DNA of 64,000 bases from Pseudomonas sp. ANT_H4 (GTDB lineage Bacteria; Pseudomonadota; Gammaproteobacteria; Pseudomonadales; Pseudomonadaceae): NCBI RefSeq assembly GCF_008369295.1, contig NZ_VOBG01000007.1, forward strand, positions 62,001 to 126,000, given 5' to 3'. Numbering within the stretch: the first letter of the stretch is position 1; the number at the start of each line of letters is the position of its first letter. Below are positions 57,422 to 64,000 of the stretch, piece by piece. A program made the position numbers and the translations under genes. The notes under the pieces were generated by a model. That model was not told the DNA's origin and did no database searches. It saw only the letters and a program-made list of their open reading frames with translations.

Positions 57422-57730
57422 ATGCAAGCAAAATCCCTGAAGGCCTTGATTGCTGACCATGGAGTCTCATTCGACGCGAGCACCATCATGAATGCTCTGT
57501 TGAAAGCTGGTTACGCGGAAAATTTTGAGTATGCGAGCACCACCGGCAACGGTGTGACGAAGTCATTCAGGAAATTGACCGATCAAGGTGAAGCTTTCGG
57601 CGTCAACAAGGCATCTATGGGCCATCCCTTTAAGACTGAGGCGAAATTTTTCGGAGAGACTTTTCCTCAAATGCTTGACGTGGTCGTTGAACAATTGCGG
57701 AATGAAGTCGGAGGGCTGTTAGCCAAATGA
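57422..57730 (+). CDS. Small unknown protein next to the tRNA
   Basis: A 102-aa product starting MQAKSLKALIADHGVSFDAS with AAGGAAA eight bases upstream. The frame opens at 57254, but its upstream part lacks protein-like composition. The segment KSFRKLTDQGEAFGVNKASM vaguely resembles winged-helix C-terminal domains of phage antirepressors; this is a weak likeness. There is no signal peptide or membrane segment. Its base composition is intermediate between chromosome and island. Function unknown. Confidence 0.6.
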   Translation: MQAKSLKALIADHGVSFDASTIMNALLKAGYAENFEYASTTGNGVTKSFRKLTDQGEAFGVNKASMGHPFKTEAKFFGETFPQMLDVVVEQLRNEVGGLLAK

Positions 57731-57750
57731 GGTTAGCACTCGTCTTGGCT

Positions 57751-57775
57751 GCCACTCCCCCACTGTGGTAGTGGC
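57751..57775. repeat. Imperfect hairpin upstream of the ClpP-fold gene
   Basis: GCCACT (57751-57756) pairs with AGTGGC (57770-57775), and CCAC inside can extend the stem. It may terminate or attenuate between the 102-aa gene and the next. No U-tract. Confidence 0.4.
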
Positions 57776-57831
57776 TACATTCCGGGTGAGAATGTTCAAT
57801 AGGGTAAACTCGATGTTTAGAAGGGCACGAT

Positions 57832-58512
57832 ATGCCAAGCACCTTACTTTCAAAGCTTATAATTCCATTTTTTCTATCTGTTGCATCGAGCGTAAGTGCG
57901 GCGGAGCTAATATTTCATGACATTCAACAAGATAATGCACTCTGCCCCTACATGGGGAAAAAAATGTGTTATGCCGTTACGATGGACGGACCAATTGAGA
58001 AAGGGGATGCTGTTAAGCTTGAAGGCTTAATAAACCGTATGCTTAATATGAACGGTTTAAGTTCTCGCTTGGGATACATATATCTCAGTTCTGCTGGTGG
58101 CGATATACACGAAGCAATGAATATAGGACGGACTTTAAGAAAGAACAAAGTTCAAACTTTGGTCGGCGTCAATGACAAGTGTTACTCTGCGTGTGTTCTG
58201 ATTTTAGCTGGCGGTGTAAGTCGCTTACCCACAGGGGAAATTGGAATACATTCTTTCTATTCTTTGGCATCGACACAAAAAGGGTTCGATTACGAACAAG
58301 AAGATAAAAGATATAAAGTTGTAGGGCAGGAGATTGAAGAATATTTGAAAGAGATGCGGGTTTCTGTTCGATTACTAGATGAAATGATGAGCACACCTGC
58401 GACGACAATGCGAGTTCTTACACTTGAAGAACAGCAAGCAACATCTTTATTTGGCTTTGACCCTGTATTTCATCAATATCTTGTTGCTAACGGGTATATG
58501 AAAAATGAATGA
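57832..58512 (+). CDS. Secreted ClpP-fold (COG3904-like) protein
   Basis: A 226-aa protein with a signal peptide (about 1-23, ending SSVSA). A crotonase/ClpP-like fold follows: YIYLSSAGGDIHEAMNIGRTLRK (82-104) matches the oxyanion-loop region, CYSACVLILAGG (117-128) gives the candidate Ser119 nucleophile between two cysteines, and IGIHSFY gives the candidate His140. This is the pattern of predicted periplasmic ClpP-superfamily proteins. AAGGGC precedes the ATG. It overlaps the next gene by 8 bp. Substrate and role are unknown. Confidence 0.75.
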   Translation: MPSTLLSKLIIPFFLSVASSVSAAELIFHDIQQDNALCPYMGKKMCYAVTMDGPIEKGDAVKLEGLINRMLNMNGLSSRLGYIYLSSAGGDIHEAMNIGRTLRKNKVQTLVGVNDKCYSACVLILAGGVSRLPTGEIGIHSFYSLASTQKGFDYEQEDKRYKVVGQEIEEYLKEMRVSVRLLDEMMSTPATTMRVLTLEEQQATSLFGFDPVFHQYLVANGYMKNE

Positions 58513-58774
58513 CGATAAGAAATTAAACAAATGGATTGAGACGACAATTCAGGACGAACTTGGCGAATTTCTGAAGAGTGTTGATGCCAGTGGCGATGAT
58601 ATTAAGGTTGTGCTTTGTAATAGTGAAGGGAACTTATTCACGCCACGGATGCCATTCGAAAAGCGAAAAATCAAAAAAGAACAAGATTTGTTTGACAAAA
58701 TAAGAACCATAAAATCTCATGCGTCAATCACGGATGAATTTAACGCACCTATAAGTTGGGAGAACGGCAAATAG
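58505..58774 (+). CDS. Small acidic unknown protein coupled to the ClpP-fold gene
   Basis: An 89-aa charged protein without signal peptide or membrane segment. It begins MNDDKKLNKWIETTIQDELG. Its ATG lies within the last codons of the upstream gene (8-bp overlap), which points to translational coupling. I recognise no domain. It may be a cytoplasmic partner or a separate cargo gene. Confidence 0.65.
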   Translation: MNDDKKLNKWIETTIQDELGEFLKSVDASGDDIKVVLCNSEGNLFTPRMPFEKRKIKKEQDLFDKIRTIKSHASITDEFNAPISWENGK

Positions 58775-59473
58775 GACTTCTCGGCTGTCTTGGACGGCTG
58801 AACTTGTTCAGGACTTAAAAACGACCAGATAAAGCGTGGAGTGGCTCGTCAGGCAGGTAATCTGCCTTGTGATAGAAAAGTAAAAATTATTAAATTAGAG
58901 TTGACCTCTATTTGATGATTAAGGTTGCACCTTAAATATATTTTCGATTTTCTATTGACAACTAATTTCATTGTTTTTAAGCCAAAAAACGGCTGCCCAA
59001 GATAAAGAAAACTCAAAAAACTGACATAAAAACGTGAAAAAACTCAACGCACTTTTTTCAGTGCATTAACGAAAATAGGCTAAAAACGGCGTGTTTCAAT
59101 TTTAGGTATTACCATACGCACAAGATGGTAAACCGTCTAAAAACGACAATTTCATAAGTTTTGATATTTGAAAGTTTTGCTGCTCAAACTGTATTGAGAA
59201 TGAAATTCTCACCTTTACGCTTTTGATTTCCATATGCGAACTTGGTTCGCAATACCCAGATGCTTTTCGCCTGTTAGGGCGGTTTTACGTTTTTTACGCT
59301 CTTCTTGGATAACTCTTAAATAAGTGTCGCAAGTTGATTTTATAGGTTTTTTTGACCGTTTTTGATTTGTAAAAAAATCAGCTTTTTTACAGGTTAGAAA
59401 GTAAAAATATTTATTTATTTGACAACCATGCACGGCATGGTATTTGTATTAGTAACGAACAATAATAACTTTC
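58775..59473. other. 699-bp AT-rich noncoding region with many dyads, possible replication origin
   Basis: No credible gene. Perfect short dyads are AGGCAG/CTGCCT (58851-58867), TAGAG/CTCTA (58896-58910), TTAAGGT/ACCTTAA (58919-58935), GCACT/AGTGC (59049-59064), TTACCAT/ATGGTAA (59109-59131), TGAGAAT/ATTCTCA (59195-59211), TGCGAAC/GTTCGCA (59235-59251) and ACCATGC/GCATGGT (59425-59441). TAAAAACG occurs in direct orientation at 58816, 59027, 59081 and 59138. Ahead of an HUH replication gene, this is the natural place for a double-strand origin; no nick site can be assigned by eye. Confidence 0.5.
59419..59448 (+). promoter_or_regulatory. rep promoter with an operator-like dyad in its spacer
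   Basis: TTGACA (59419-59424) is a consensus -35. The next 17 bp are exactly the dyad ACCATGC-acg-GCATGGT (59425-59441). A weak -10 such as TATTTG or TTTGTA follows. A repressor bound here would cover the promoter. The rep ATG is 26 bp further on. Confidence 0.65.
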
Positions 59474-61057
59474 ATGATATTTATTCCACAACGCATAATC
59501 CTTAAAAATCTTACTCCTGAATTTTTCTTTGCAGAATGTGAAAGGCAGTATTTTTTTGAGCGAGCCATCGAAAAAAAGATGATTGCAAAGGAATGTCTTG
59601 AAAATAAGTTAAATAACTCATCAAAAAGAAAGCGTGAAAACATAGCCAAAGAAATAAGAAACCTCAAAAATAAATTCACTTGGGTTGCCACTTGCAGTGA
59701 ATATAGATGCTGGAAGATACGACATAAATACATTCTAGCTGGCGATTTGGACGAAATCGTCAAAAATATCACGTTTGTTTTCGAGAGAATTCAAGAGCAA
59801 CTAATAATAAAGCAGAGAAACCTCGACAACGATGACTCCGGCGAGAGTATTTTTTCACGCATAAAGAATGATTGGGATATCGGTTATGGTATCAAAATAA
59901 AGGACATTAAAGGGTCAACTATAAAAGACAAGCTCATCAACATTGCTGATGAGAAAAGACTTAAATCACAAATAAAAAGAATACAAAAACAAAGAAGCGA
60001 ACTTTTAAAGCTGCACTCAGGTTTGATTGGTTCCGGTCGAGCATTTGAGATTTGTAGTGATGAAGTTGTTCGCAATAGAGAAGCTGACGAAGCCAGCCAG
60101 CTTGATTACATAATGAAGAAATCTCTTGTTAATGAAAACAACAAGAAAATCCCACTATGGAAAGTAGCAAGCACTGAAAAGCAAAGATTTGCTGAGATAT
60201 TTATCCAAGTCTCATCGTTGGACGCCTATGCCAAACAACTTGACTATAAGCCTCTTTTCATAACTTTTACCGCTCCGGCAAGATTTCATCCAAAGCCGTC
60301 GAAAGGCGTTAGTTCTTGGGACGGTTCAACCCCAAAGGATAGCAATGATTACTTGAAAGGCTTATGGAATGCTTTTAGAAAAGACATCCATAGACATAAG
60401 ATTGAGATGAATGGTTTCTGGGCAGTCGAACCTCACAAAGACCAGTGCTTTCATAAGCACGCTTTAATGTATGTTAATAAGAAACATTATGACGAATTAG
60501 TAATCTTGATTAACAAGCATTTTAGACACTCGGAAAACGCCGTAAGAATTGAAGAAATTGACGCAAAGAAAAGCAAGGCAACATCATACGTGATGAAGTA
60601 TCTAACTAAGTCATTCAATTTGGAATTCGAGTTAAAAGGCGGCGTCCTAAATGTAGATAAGTTGGAAATCTCAAATCACAAAAAAGTTAGAGCAGTTCAA
60701 GCACTGTGGTCTGTGCGTAGATATGCAATGTTCGGCGTTAAGAATACGCTTTCATTGTGGAGAGAGCTGAAAAGAAAATCATTCTTGAAAGGCAAGAATG
60801 ACGTTATTGATAAGGCGTTCGCATTTGTGGACAAGAACGATTTCATTGGGTTCTCTATATTTGTAAATGGAAACCTAAAAATAATGAGGCTATACAGCAA
60901 AATACAAGTATTTAAGAATGACCTGCTCGGTGATGTTTTCGGAAAAAGACTAATAGGTAAATACATAATTGATTTGAGCACAAAAGAAATGATTGATATA
61001 AAAGCAAATTACAAAATTGTTGATACTGCATTGCTTGATGCTGCCGAGTTGCAATAA
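59474..61057 (+). CDS. GPA-family HUH replication initiator
   Basis: A 527-aa protein for nicking at an origin and starting rolling-circle replication. Compared with phage P2 gene A proteins, motif 1 is FITFTAPARFHPKPS (262-276), the HUH region is FWAVEPHKDQCFHKHALMYV (315-334, His321, His327, His329), and the tyrosine pair is Tyr372/Tyr376 in SYVMKYLTKSF. RAVQALWSVRRYAMFG follows. The usual HxDGTPHWH is here HKDQCFHKH, with Lys between the last two histidines. The N-terminal 250 residues are Lys-rich. No Shine-Dalgarno is visible at the ATG. Confidence 0.85.
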   Translation: MIFIPQRIILKNLTPEFFFAECERQYFFERAIEKKMIAKECLENKLNNSSKRKRENIAKEIRNLKNKFTWVATCSEYRCWKIRHKYILAGDLDEIVKNITFVFERIQEQLIIKQRNLDNDDSGESIFSRIKNDWDIGYGIKIKDIKGSTIKDKLINIADEKRLKSQIKRIQKQRSELLKLHSGLIGSGRAFEICSDEVVRNREADEASQLDYIMKKSLVNENNKKIPLWKVASTEKQRFAEIFIQVSSLDAYAKQLDYKPLFITFTAPARFHPKPSKGVSSWDGSTPKDSNDYLKGLWNAFRKDIHRHKIEMNGFWAVEPHKDQCFHKHALMYVNKKHYDELVILINKHFRHSENAVRIEEIDAKKSKATSYVMKYLTKSFNLEFELKGGVLNVDKLEISNHKKVRAVQALWSVRRYAMFGVKNTLSLWRELKRKSFLKGKNDVIDKAFAFVDKNDFIGFSIFVNGNLKIMRLYSKIQVFKNDLLGDVFGKRLIGKYIIDLSTKEMIDIKANYKIVDTALLDAAELQ

Positions 61058-61072
61058 ATAAATACTTATCTA

Positions 61073-61100
61073 TTGATTATTTATAATCGCATGTTATATT
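61073..61100 (+). promoter_or_regulatory. Promoter of the 70-aa island gene
   Basis: TTGATT (61073-61078) and TATATT (61095-61100) are 16 bp apart, 27 bp before the ATG at 61127. The region is very AT-rich, so by-eye calls are less certain. Confidence 0.5.
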
Positions 61101-61126
61101 GTTATCAAGAACAGGAGATTATGAGC

Positions 61127-61339
61127 ATGCAACTAATAAGGGTAACTAGCAAAAGAAAAGAAATCTTAAAATATACAAAAAAACTAGGTCTTTATGGTTT
61201 ATATAAAGATGTTAAGAATGCACATGACAAAAGTGTTTGTCATTTGATTTTTGACCCATTAGATTACACATTCAAGGTGCTGGTAGACCAAAGTAGAGTT
61301 CCTTACGAATATCAAGACGAATGTATAAGAGACTTATAA
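61127..61339 (+). CDS. Small unknown island protein (70 aa)
   Basis: A Lys/Tyr-rich protein beginning MQLIRVTSKRKEILKYTKKL. AGGAGA (61113-61118) is eight bases before the ATG at 61127 but only three before the in-frame ATG at 61121, so I take the former. No domain is recognised. A hairpin terminator follows the stop. Confidence 0.6.
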   Translation: MQLIRVTSKRKEILKYTKKLGLYGLYKDVKNAHDKSVCHLIFDPLDYTFKVLVDQSRVPYEYQDECIRDL

Positions 61340-61341
61340 CA

Positions 61342-61365
61342 AAGCCAGCTAATGCTGGTTTTTTT
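61342..61365 (+). terminator. Terminator after the 70-aa gene
   Basis: AAGCCAGC (61342-61349) pairs with GCTGGTTT (61354-61361) across a short loop and a run of T follows. Confidence 0.85.
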
Positions 61366-61386
61366 GTGCCTGAATTTTGTCAAGAA

Positions 61387-61430
61387 AAATATGTATTTAT
61401 TTGACTTTGCTTTTATTTGTGCTCTAATAA
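61387..61430 (+). promoter_or_regulatory. Promoter of the ribbon-helix-helix gene
   Basis: TTGACT (61401-61406) and TAATAA (61425-61430) are 18 bp apart. The 19 bases up to the -35 (61387-61405, AAATATGTATTTATTTGAC) match those before the rep promoter (59405-59423) at 18 of 19 positions, which suggests common control or origin. Confidence 0.6.
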
Positions 61431-61457
61431 ATATATATAAATAAGAAAGGGACACTA

Positions 61458-61682
61458 ATGAAAAAACCAAAAGCAAAAGCAAATCTTAAAGTTTGCACCA
61501 TCACACTCGACGCTGAAACACATAATCAATTTAGAGAAATTGCCAATACTCACAAATTTCCGTTGTCACGCTTTATAAATGATTGTATGAAAGAATACTT
61601 AAATGCAAGCAAAGTTAACGGGTTCAACAAAGATGTAACGCTACAAGTTGGAATTAGAAACTTTCAAATCCAAGACAAATAA
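61458..61682 (+). CDS. Ribbon-helix-helix (CopG-like) protein
   Basis: A 74-aa basic protein. KVCTITLDAETHNQFREIANTHKFPLSRFINDCMKEYL (11-48) has the strand-helix-turn-helix pattern of RHH DNA-binding proteins. AAAGGGA is eight bases before the ATG. On a mobilizable element such a protein may be a plasmid-type copy-number repressor or relaxosome accessory. A target could be the dyad in the rep promoter; that link is speculative. Confidence 0.75.
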   Translation: MKKPKAKANLKVCTITLDAETHNQFREIANTHKFPLSRFINDCMKEYLNASKVNGFNKDVTLQVGIRNFQIQDK

Positions 61683-61705
61683 AAAGCCCTGATAGGGCTA
61701 TTTTG
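61681..61705. terminator. Bidirectional terminator between RHH and relaxase genes
   Basis: AGCCCT (61685-61690) pairs with AGGGCT (61694-61699), with A on the left and TTTTGTT on the right. It ends both convergent genes. Confidence 0.8.
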
Positions 61706-63659
61706 TTAACTGTGGTTTTAAGTCAAACGTAACCGCTCTTTTGTTTGCCATCTGTGCTTTAAAAGCTTGTTCAAGCTGTTTTGCTGCCGCTGGGTCTCTT
61801 TCTTTAATTTCATCAAATAGATTATAGAGCTTCTCTCTGAATTCATATTGACGTTTAACATCTCCAGTTTTTATTCCATTACGATTTTCTGGGATGTTGT
61901 CCATCTCTCTATGTCCGGCAATATCTCTCTTGCTATTACCCGGAAATGAACTTTTCTTTAGTCTCGGTTGTAACCATTCAAATTCTTCAACAAGTTCATC
62001 ATTCGAATATGTTGAATAGTCTCCATCAATCTTGTGATTTTCAGGCTCTGCAAGCGGTTCTGGTGCCATCGGTATGTAAAACTCATCTATGGCAGGCTCT
62101 ACTGGTTTAGGTGGTTCTACGGCTTCTGTGGGAGCTTGTGCGACAGGGGTAGCTATGGCTGGCCGGAACATATCGTGCAAGTCATCAATTAAGCCATCAT
62201 TGGTTGGCGTAACCTTTTCTTGTTCAACCTTCTTTGTAGGCTCTGGTGGCTTCTCAGGAGCTTTTTGAAGAGGTATAGGCATGACAGGCTCAACTGGTTT
62301 AGGTGCTTCTACGGCCACCGTAGGGGCTTCTGGTGCTGGTTGCGGTTTAGGATCGGCCTTCTTATTCATCGAAGCATATTGCTCCTGAATTTTCTTCAAT
62401 TCGTCTAAATCTGCTGGGGTAGGTTTGTAGCCTTCAAGCTTGAAGCCTTTGGCTTCCAATCCCATTAGCTGAAATTCGAGCCATACATTCTTCTTGAAGT
62501 AATCAGGGCCATTCACTGTAAATGATTGTGGTGGTTTGGCGTCGGCAACAAGTCTTTGAATGCCAGCCTTTGCTGACAGTCTTGATAAATCATGGAATGA
62601 AACTTTTGATGGGTCTTTGTAATACTCGAATGATTTCTTGCTACTGGCTGAATTATAGAAATATTCAACCTTGTCACTATGCTGAATAAACTTGAACTTA
62701 GTAGCAAGCACTGAGTTTGGTTTAATCTTTTTCATGTAGTCGGGTTCTGCTTCGGTTGAAGCGATTGAACAATTTTCGTATTCCTTTACGTTGTGCTTAT
62801 TTTTTAAAGTCTGCTCAAAGCCAGTGTCATCACCTAGTTTCGCTTTAAGTGTTTTGTAAGATAGGCCAAGCTCGGATGCTTTGAATATCTGGTCTTCATG
62901 TTGAATGGAGAAAGATGATTTGCCATTGTGAATGACATTGAAACCATTCTCGGTTATCTGGTTGATGAAGTCGGATGGGCTGGAAGCATTGTTAAGGAAA
63001 TCACTCAAAGCGTCTTTCATTTGTTTCTTGTTAGAAATAACGCCACGAACGTCAAGCATTCTTTCTTTTGTTGATGGATGCTTGTCTTTGTATTTCTTGT
63101 TGATAATGTCTTTCTTATCTTGCAGTGTTAGCTCTTTTATTTTGTCGAGTTCATCCATGTCTCTTGAAATTCGATTTTCGGGAACTATTAGATTGTATTT
63201 TTGTTCAAGCTTTTCACATTCTCTTTCAATAACACGGTAGTCATTGCTGACGTTGTAACACTTGCCATTAAAATCTTTTAAAGCCCACACAATATGAACA
63301 TGAACCTCATCTGTATCAATGTGAACGCCTAACGAATACTTTCTATTTGAAAGTTTATGCGTGGCCTCATAAAGTTCTTTTGCAATATCACGGGCTTGCT
63401 CTGGTGTAATATTGTCATTCGTATGAAAGCTAACAACATCGTGCTGGGTTCTAACGGATTGCTTTCTACCTTTCTTGTTGTCAGTAATATCGCTTTCAAT
63501 TGATTGTGATATTGCTTTCGCAATATCTTTCTTTGAAGCATTCAAAGGCGTGTAAATATTTGACTCGAATAAAACGCAGCCTTCTTCTTTATTGAAGTAT
63601 TTGGCTGTTTTGTAAATCTTTGATTTAGATTTTTGAGTGCTTAGCTTTTCACGTATCAT
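61698..63659 (-). CDS. MobA-like relaxase with LPD7-like region and proline-rich tail
   Basis: A 653-aa relaxase that would nick oriT and lead transfer of the element through another conjugation system. The relaxase domain (about 1-260) has Tyr16/Tyr21 candidates for the nucleophile and the HIDTDEVHVHIVWALKD motif with His113, Glu118, His120 and His122. Residues about 365-425 (PPQSFTVNGPDYFKKNVWLE and KLEGYKPTPADLDELKK) resemble an LPD7 domain. A Pro/Glu-rich stretch (about 440-560) contains EAPKPVEP and EPPKPVEP repeats. It overlaps mobC by ATGA. Confidence 0.85.
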   Translation of the reverse strand: MIREKLSTQKSKSKIYKTAKYFNKEEGCVLFESNIYTPLNASKKDIAKAISQSIESDITDNKKGRKQSVRTQHDVVSFHTNDNITPEQARDIAKELYEATHKLSNRKYSLGVHIDTDEVHVHIVWALKDFNGKCYNVSNDYRVIERECEKLEQKYNLIVPENRISRDMDELDKIKELTLQDKKDIINKKYKDKHPSTKERMLDVRGVISNKKQMKDALSDFLNNASSPSDFINQITENGFNVIHNGKSSFSIQHEDQIFKASELGLSYKTLKAKLGDDTGFEQTLKNKHNVKEYENCSIASTEAEPDYMKKIKPNSVLATKFKFIQHSDKVEYFYNSASSKKSFEYYKDPSKVSFHDLSRLSAKAGIQRLVADAKPPQSFTVNGPDYFKKNVWLEFQLMGLEAKGFKLEGYKPTPADLDELKKIQEQYASMNKKADPKPQPAPEAPTVAVEAPKPVEPVMPIPLQKAPEKPPEPTKKVEQEKVTPTNDGLIDDLHDMFRPAIATPVAQAPTEAVEPPKPVEPAIDEFYIPMAPEPLAEPENHKIDGDYSTYSNDELVEEFEWLQPRLKKSSFPGNSKRDIAGHREMDNIPENRNGIKTGDVKRQYEFREKLYNLFDEIKERDPAAAKQLEQAFKAQMANKRAVTFDLKPQLTK

Positions 63660-64000
63660 GACTTACCTACGTTTCTTAATGTCTCCTTTTTTAATTTGCC
63701 CAACTTTTTAGTAAGTATAGTTATGTTTTGGTCGAGTGCAGTTAGCGTTTTTAGAATATCAAAAGGTGGTGTCTCATTCGCATTTAGACTTTTAGCTATT
63801 TGATTTAGGTTGTTTCCATATCCGCCCAGAAACCTTTCAATTTTATCAATGTCTTGTCTAAGCTCAGGATTGGTGATTTCAATAATTTCACTGATGCCAT
63901 TATTAATGATGTGGGAAATATAGCCGGACTGGCTTTTGTGTATAATTCCCCTTTCGTGCTCAATCTTTTCGTAATCACTTTCGGATATTCTTACATTCAT
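63656..64000 (-). CDS. MobC-like relaxosome accessory protein (may continue past the edge)
   Basis: A 114-aa frame reaching the last base. The MobC motif GGYGNNLNQIAKSLNANE is present at about 59-76. The N-terminal VRISESDYEKIEHERGIIHKSQSGYISHIIN looks like a ribbon-helix-helix. The ATG at 63998-64000 may be the true start or internal. Its stop overlaps the relaxase ATG. oriT usually lies upstream of mobC, here outside the window. Confidence 0.85.
   Translation of the reverse strand: MNVRISESDYEKIEHERGIIHKSQSGYISHIINNGISEIIEITNPELRQDIDKIERFLGGYGNNLNQIAKSLNANETPPFDILKTLTALDQNITILTKKLGKLKKETLRNVGKS

Noticed and set aside
59215..59433. 72-aa minus-strand frame in the noncoding block
   Set aside because: Low-complexity Lys-rich frame over several dyads, with no ribosome site; better explained as noncoding AT-rich DNA.

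Overview
The window is Pseudomonas chromosome, most likely of the P. fluorescens group. The GC-rich coding sequence, the gene order der-bamB-yfgM-hisS-ispG-rodZ-pilW-rlmN-ndk-isc, the MltF/PurL neighbourhood and the scattered GTAGGAGCGAGCTTGCTCGC-type REP doublets all fit. At a tRNA-Leu gene (57036-57120) the sequence turns abruptly AT-rich. The last 7 kb are a mobile island cut by the right edge of the window.

Layout. 1-6300 (+): N-acetylglucosamine PTS operon: nagA (5' truncated), a SIS-type glucosamine-6-P deaminase, an EIIA-HPr-EI fusion and the EIICB permease NagE. 6394-10606 (-): purL followed by a small NIF3-like protein. 10893-12353 (+): mltF. 12433-19766 (-): five-gene trehalose PTS operon: treP, treC, LamB-type porin, a second EIIA-HPr-EI fusion and a small EIIB-like protein. 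Twin palindromic operators lie upstream, and divergent treR is at 20087. 20885-24680 (-): guaA, guaB and a CxxC protein. 24750-28722: TSUP permease, LysR regulator, xseA and an M23 peptidase. 28962-30806: candidate leucine leader and leuA. 30936-32863 (-): methionine aminotransferase and omega-amidase. 32977-48240 (-): der, bamB, yfgM, hisS, ispG, rodZ, pilW, rlmN, ndk, then the isc operon (iscX back to iscR). 48252-49807 (-): cysE and trmJ. 49953 (+): suhB. 50839-56927 (-): a glycine-zipper protein, secF, secD, yajC, tgt and queA.

Island (57121-64000). Next to the tRNA are a 102-aa unknown, a secreted ClpP-fold protein and a coupled 89-aa protein. About 700 bp of AT-rich noncoding DNA full of dyads follows, then a GPA-type HUH replication initiator, a 70-aa unknown and a ribbon-helix-helix protein. 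On the opposite strand are a MobA-like relaxase and MobC. This is the content of an integrative mobilizable element with rolling-circle replication. Its integrase, oriT and far attachment site are not in the window.

Points of most interest: (1) two EIIB domains, one at the NagE C-terminus and one a stand-alone protein ending the trehalose operon, have Ala where the phosphorylated Cys should be; (2) the rep promoter of the island has a perfect dyad filling its 17-bp spacer, with a related dyad 300 bp upstream; (3) the secreted ClpP-fold/89-aa pair is island cargo of unknown role.
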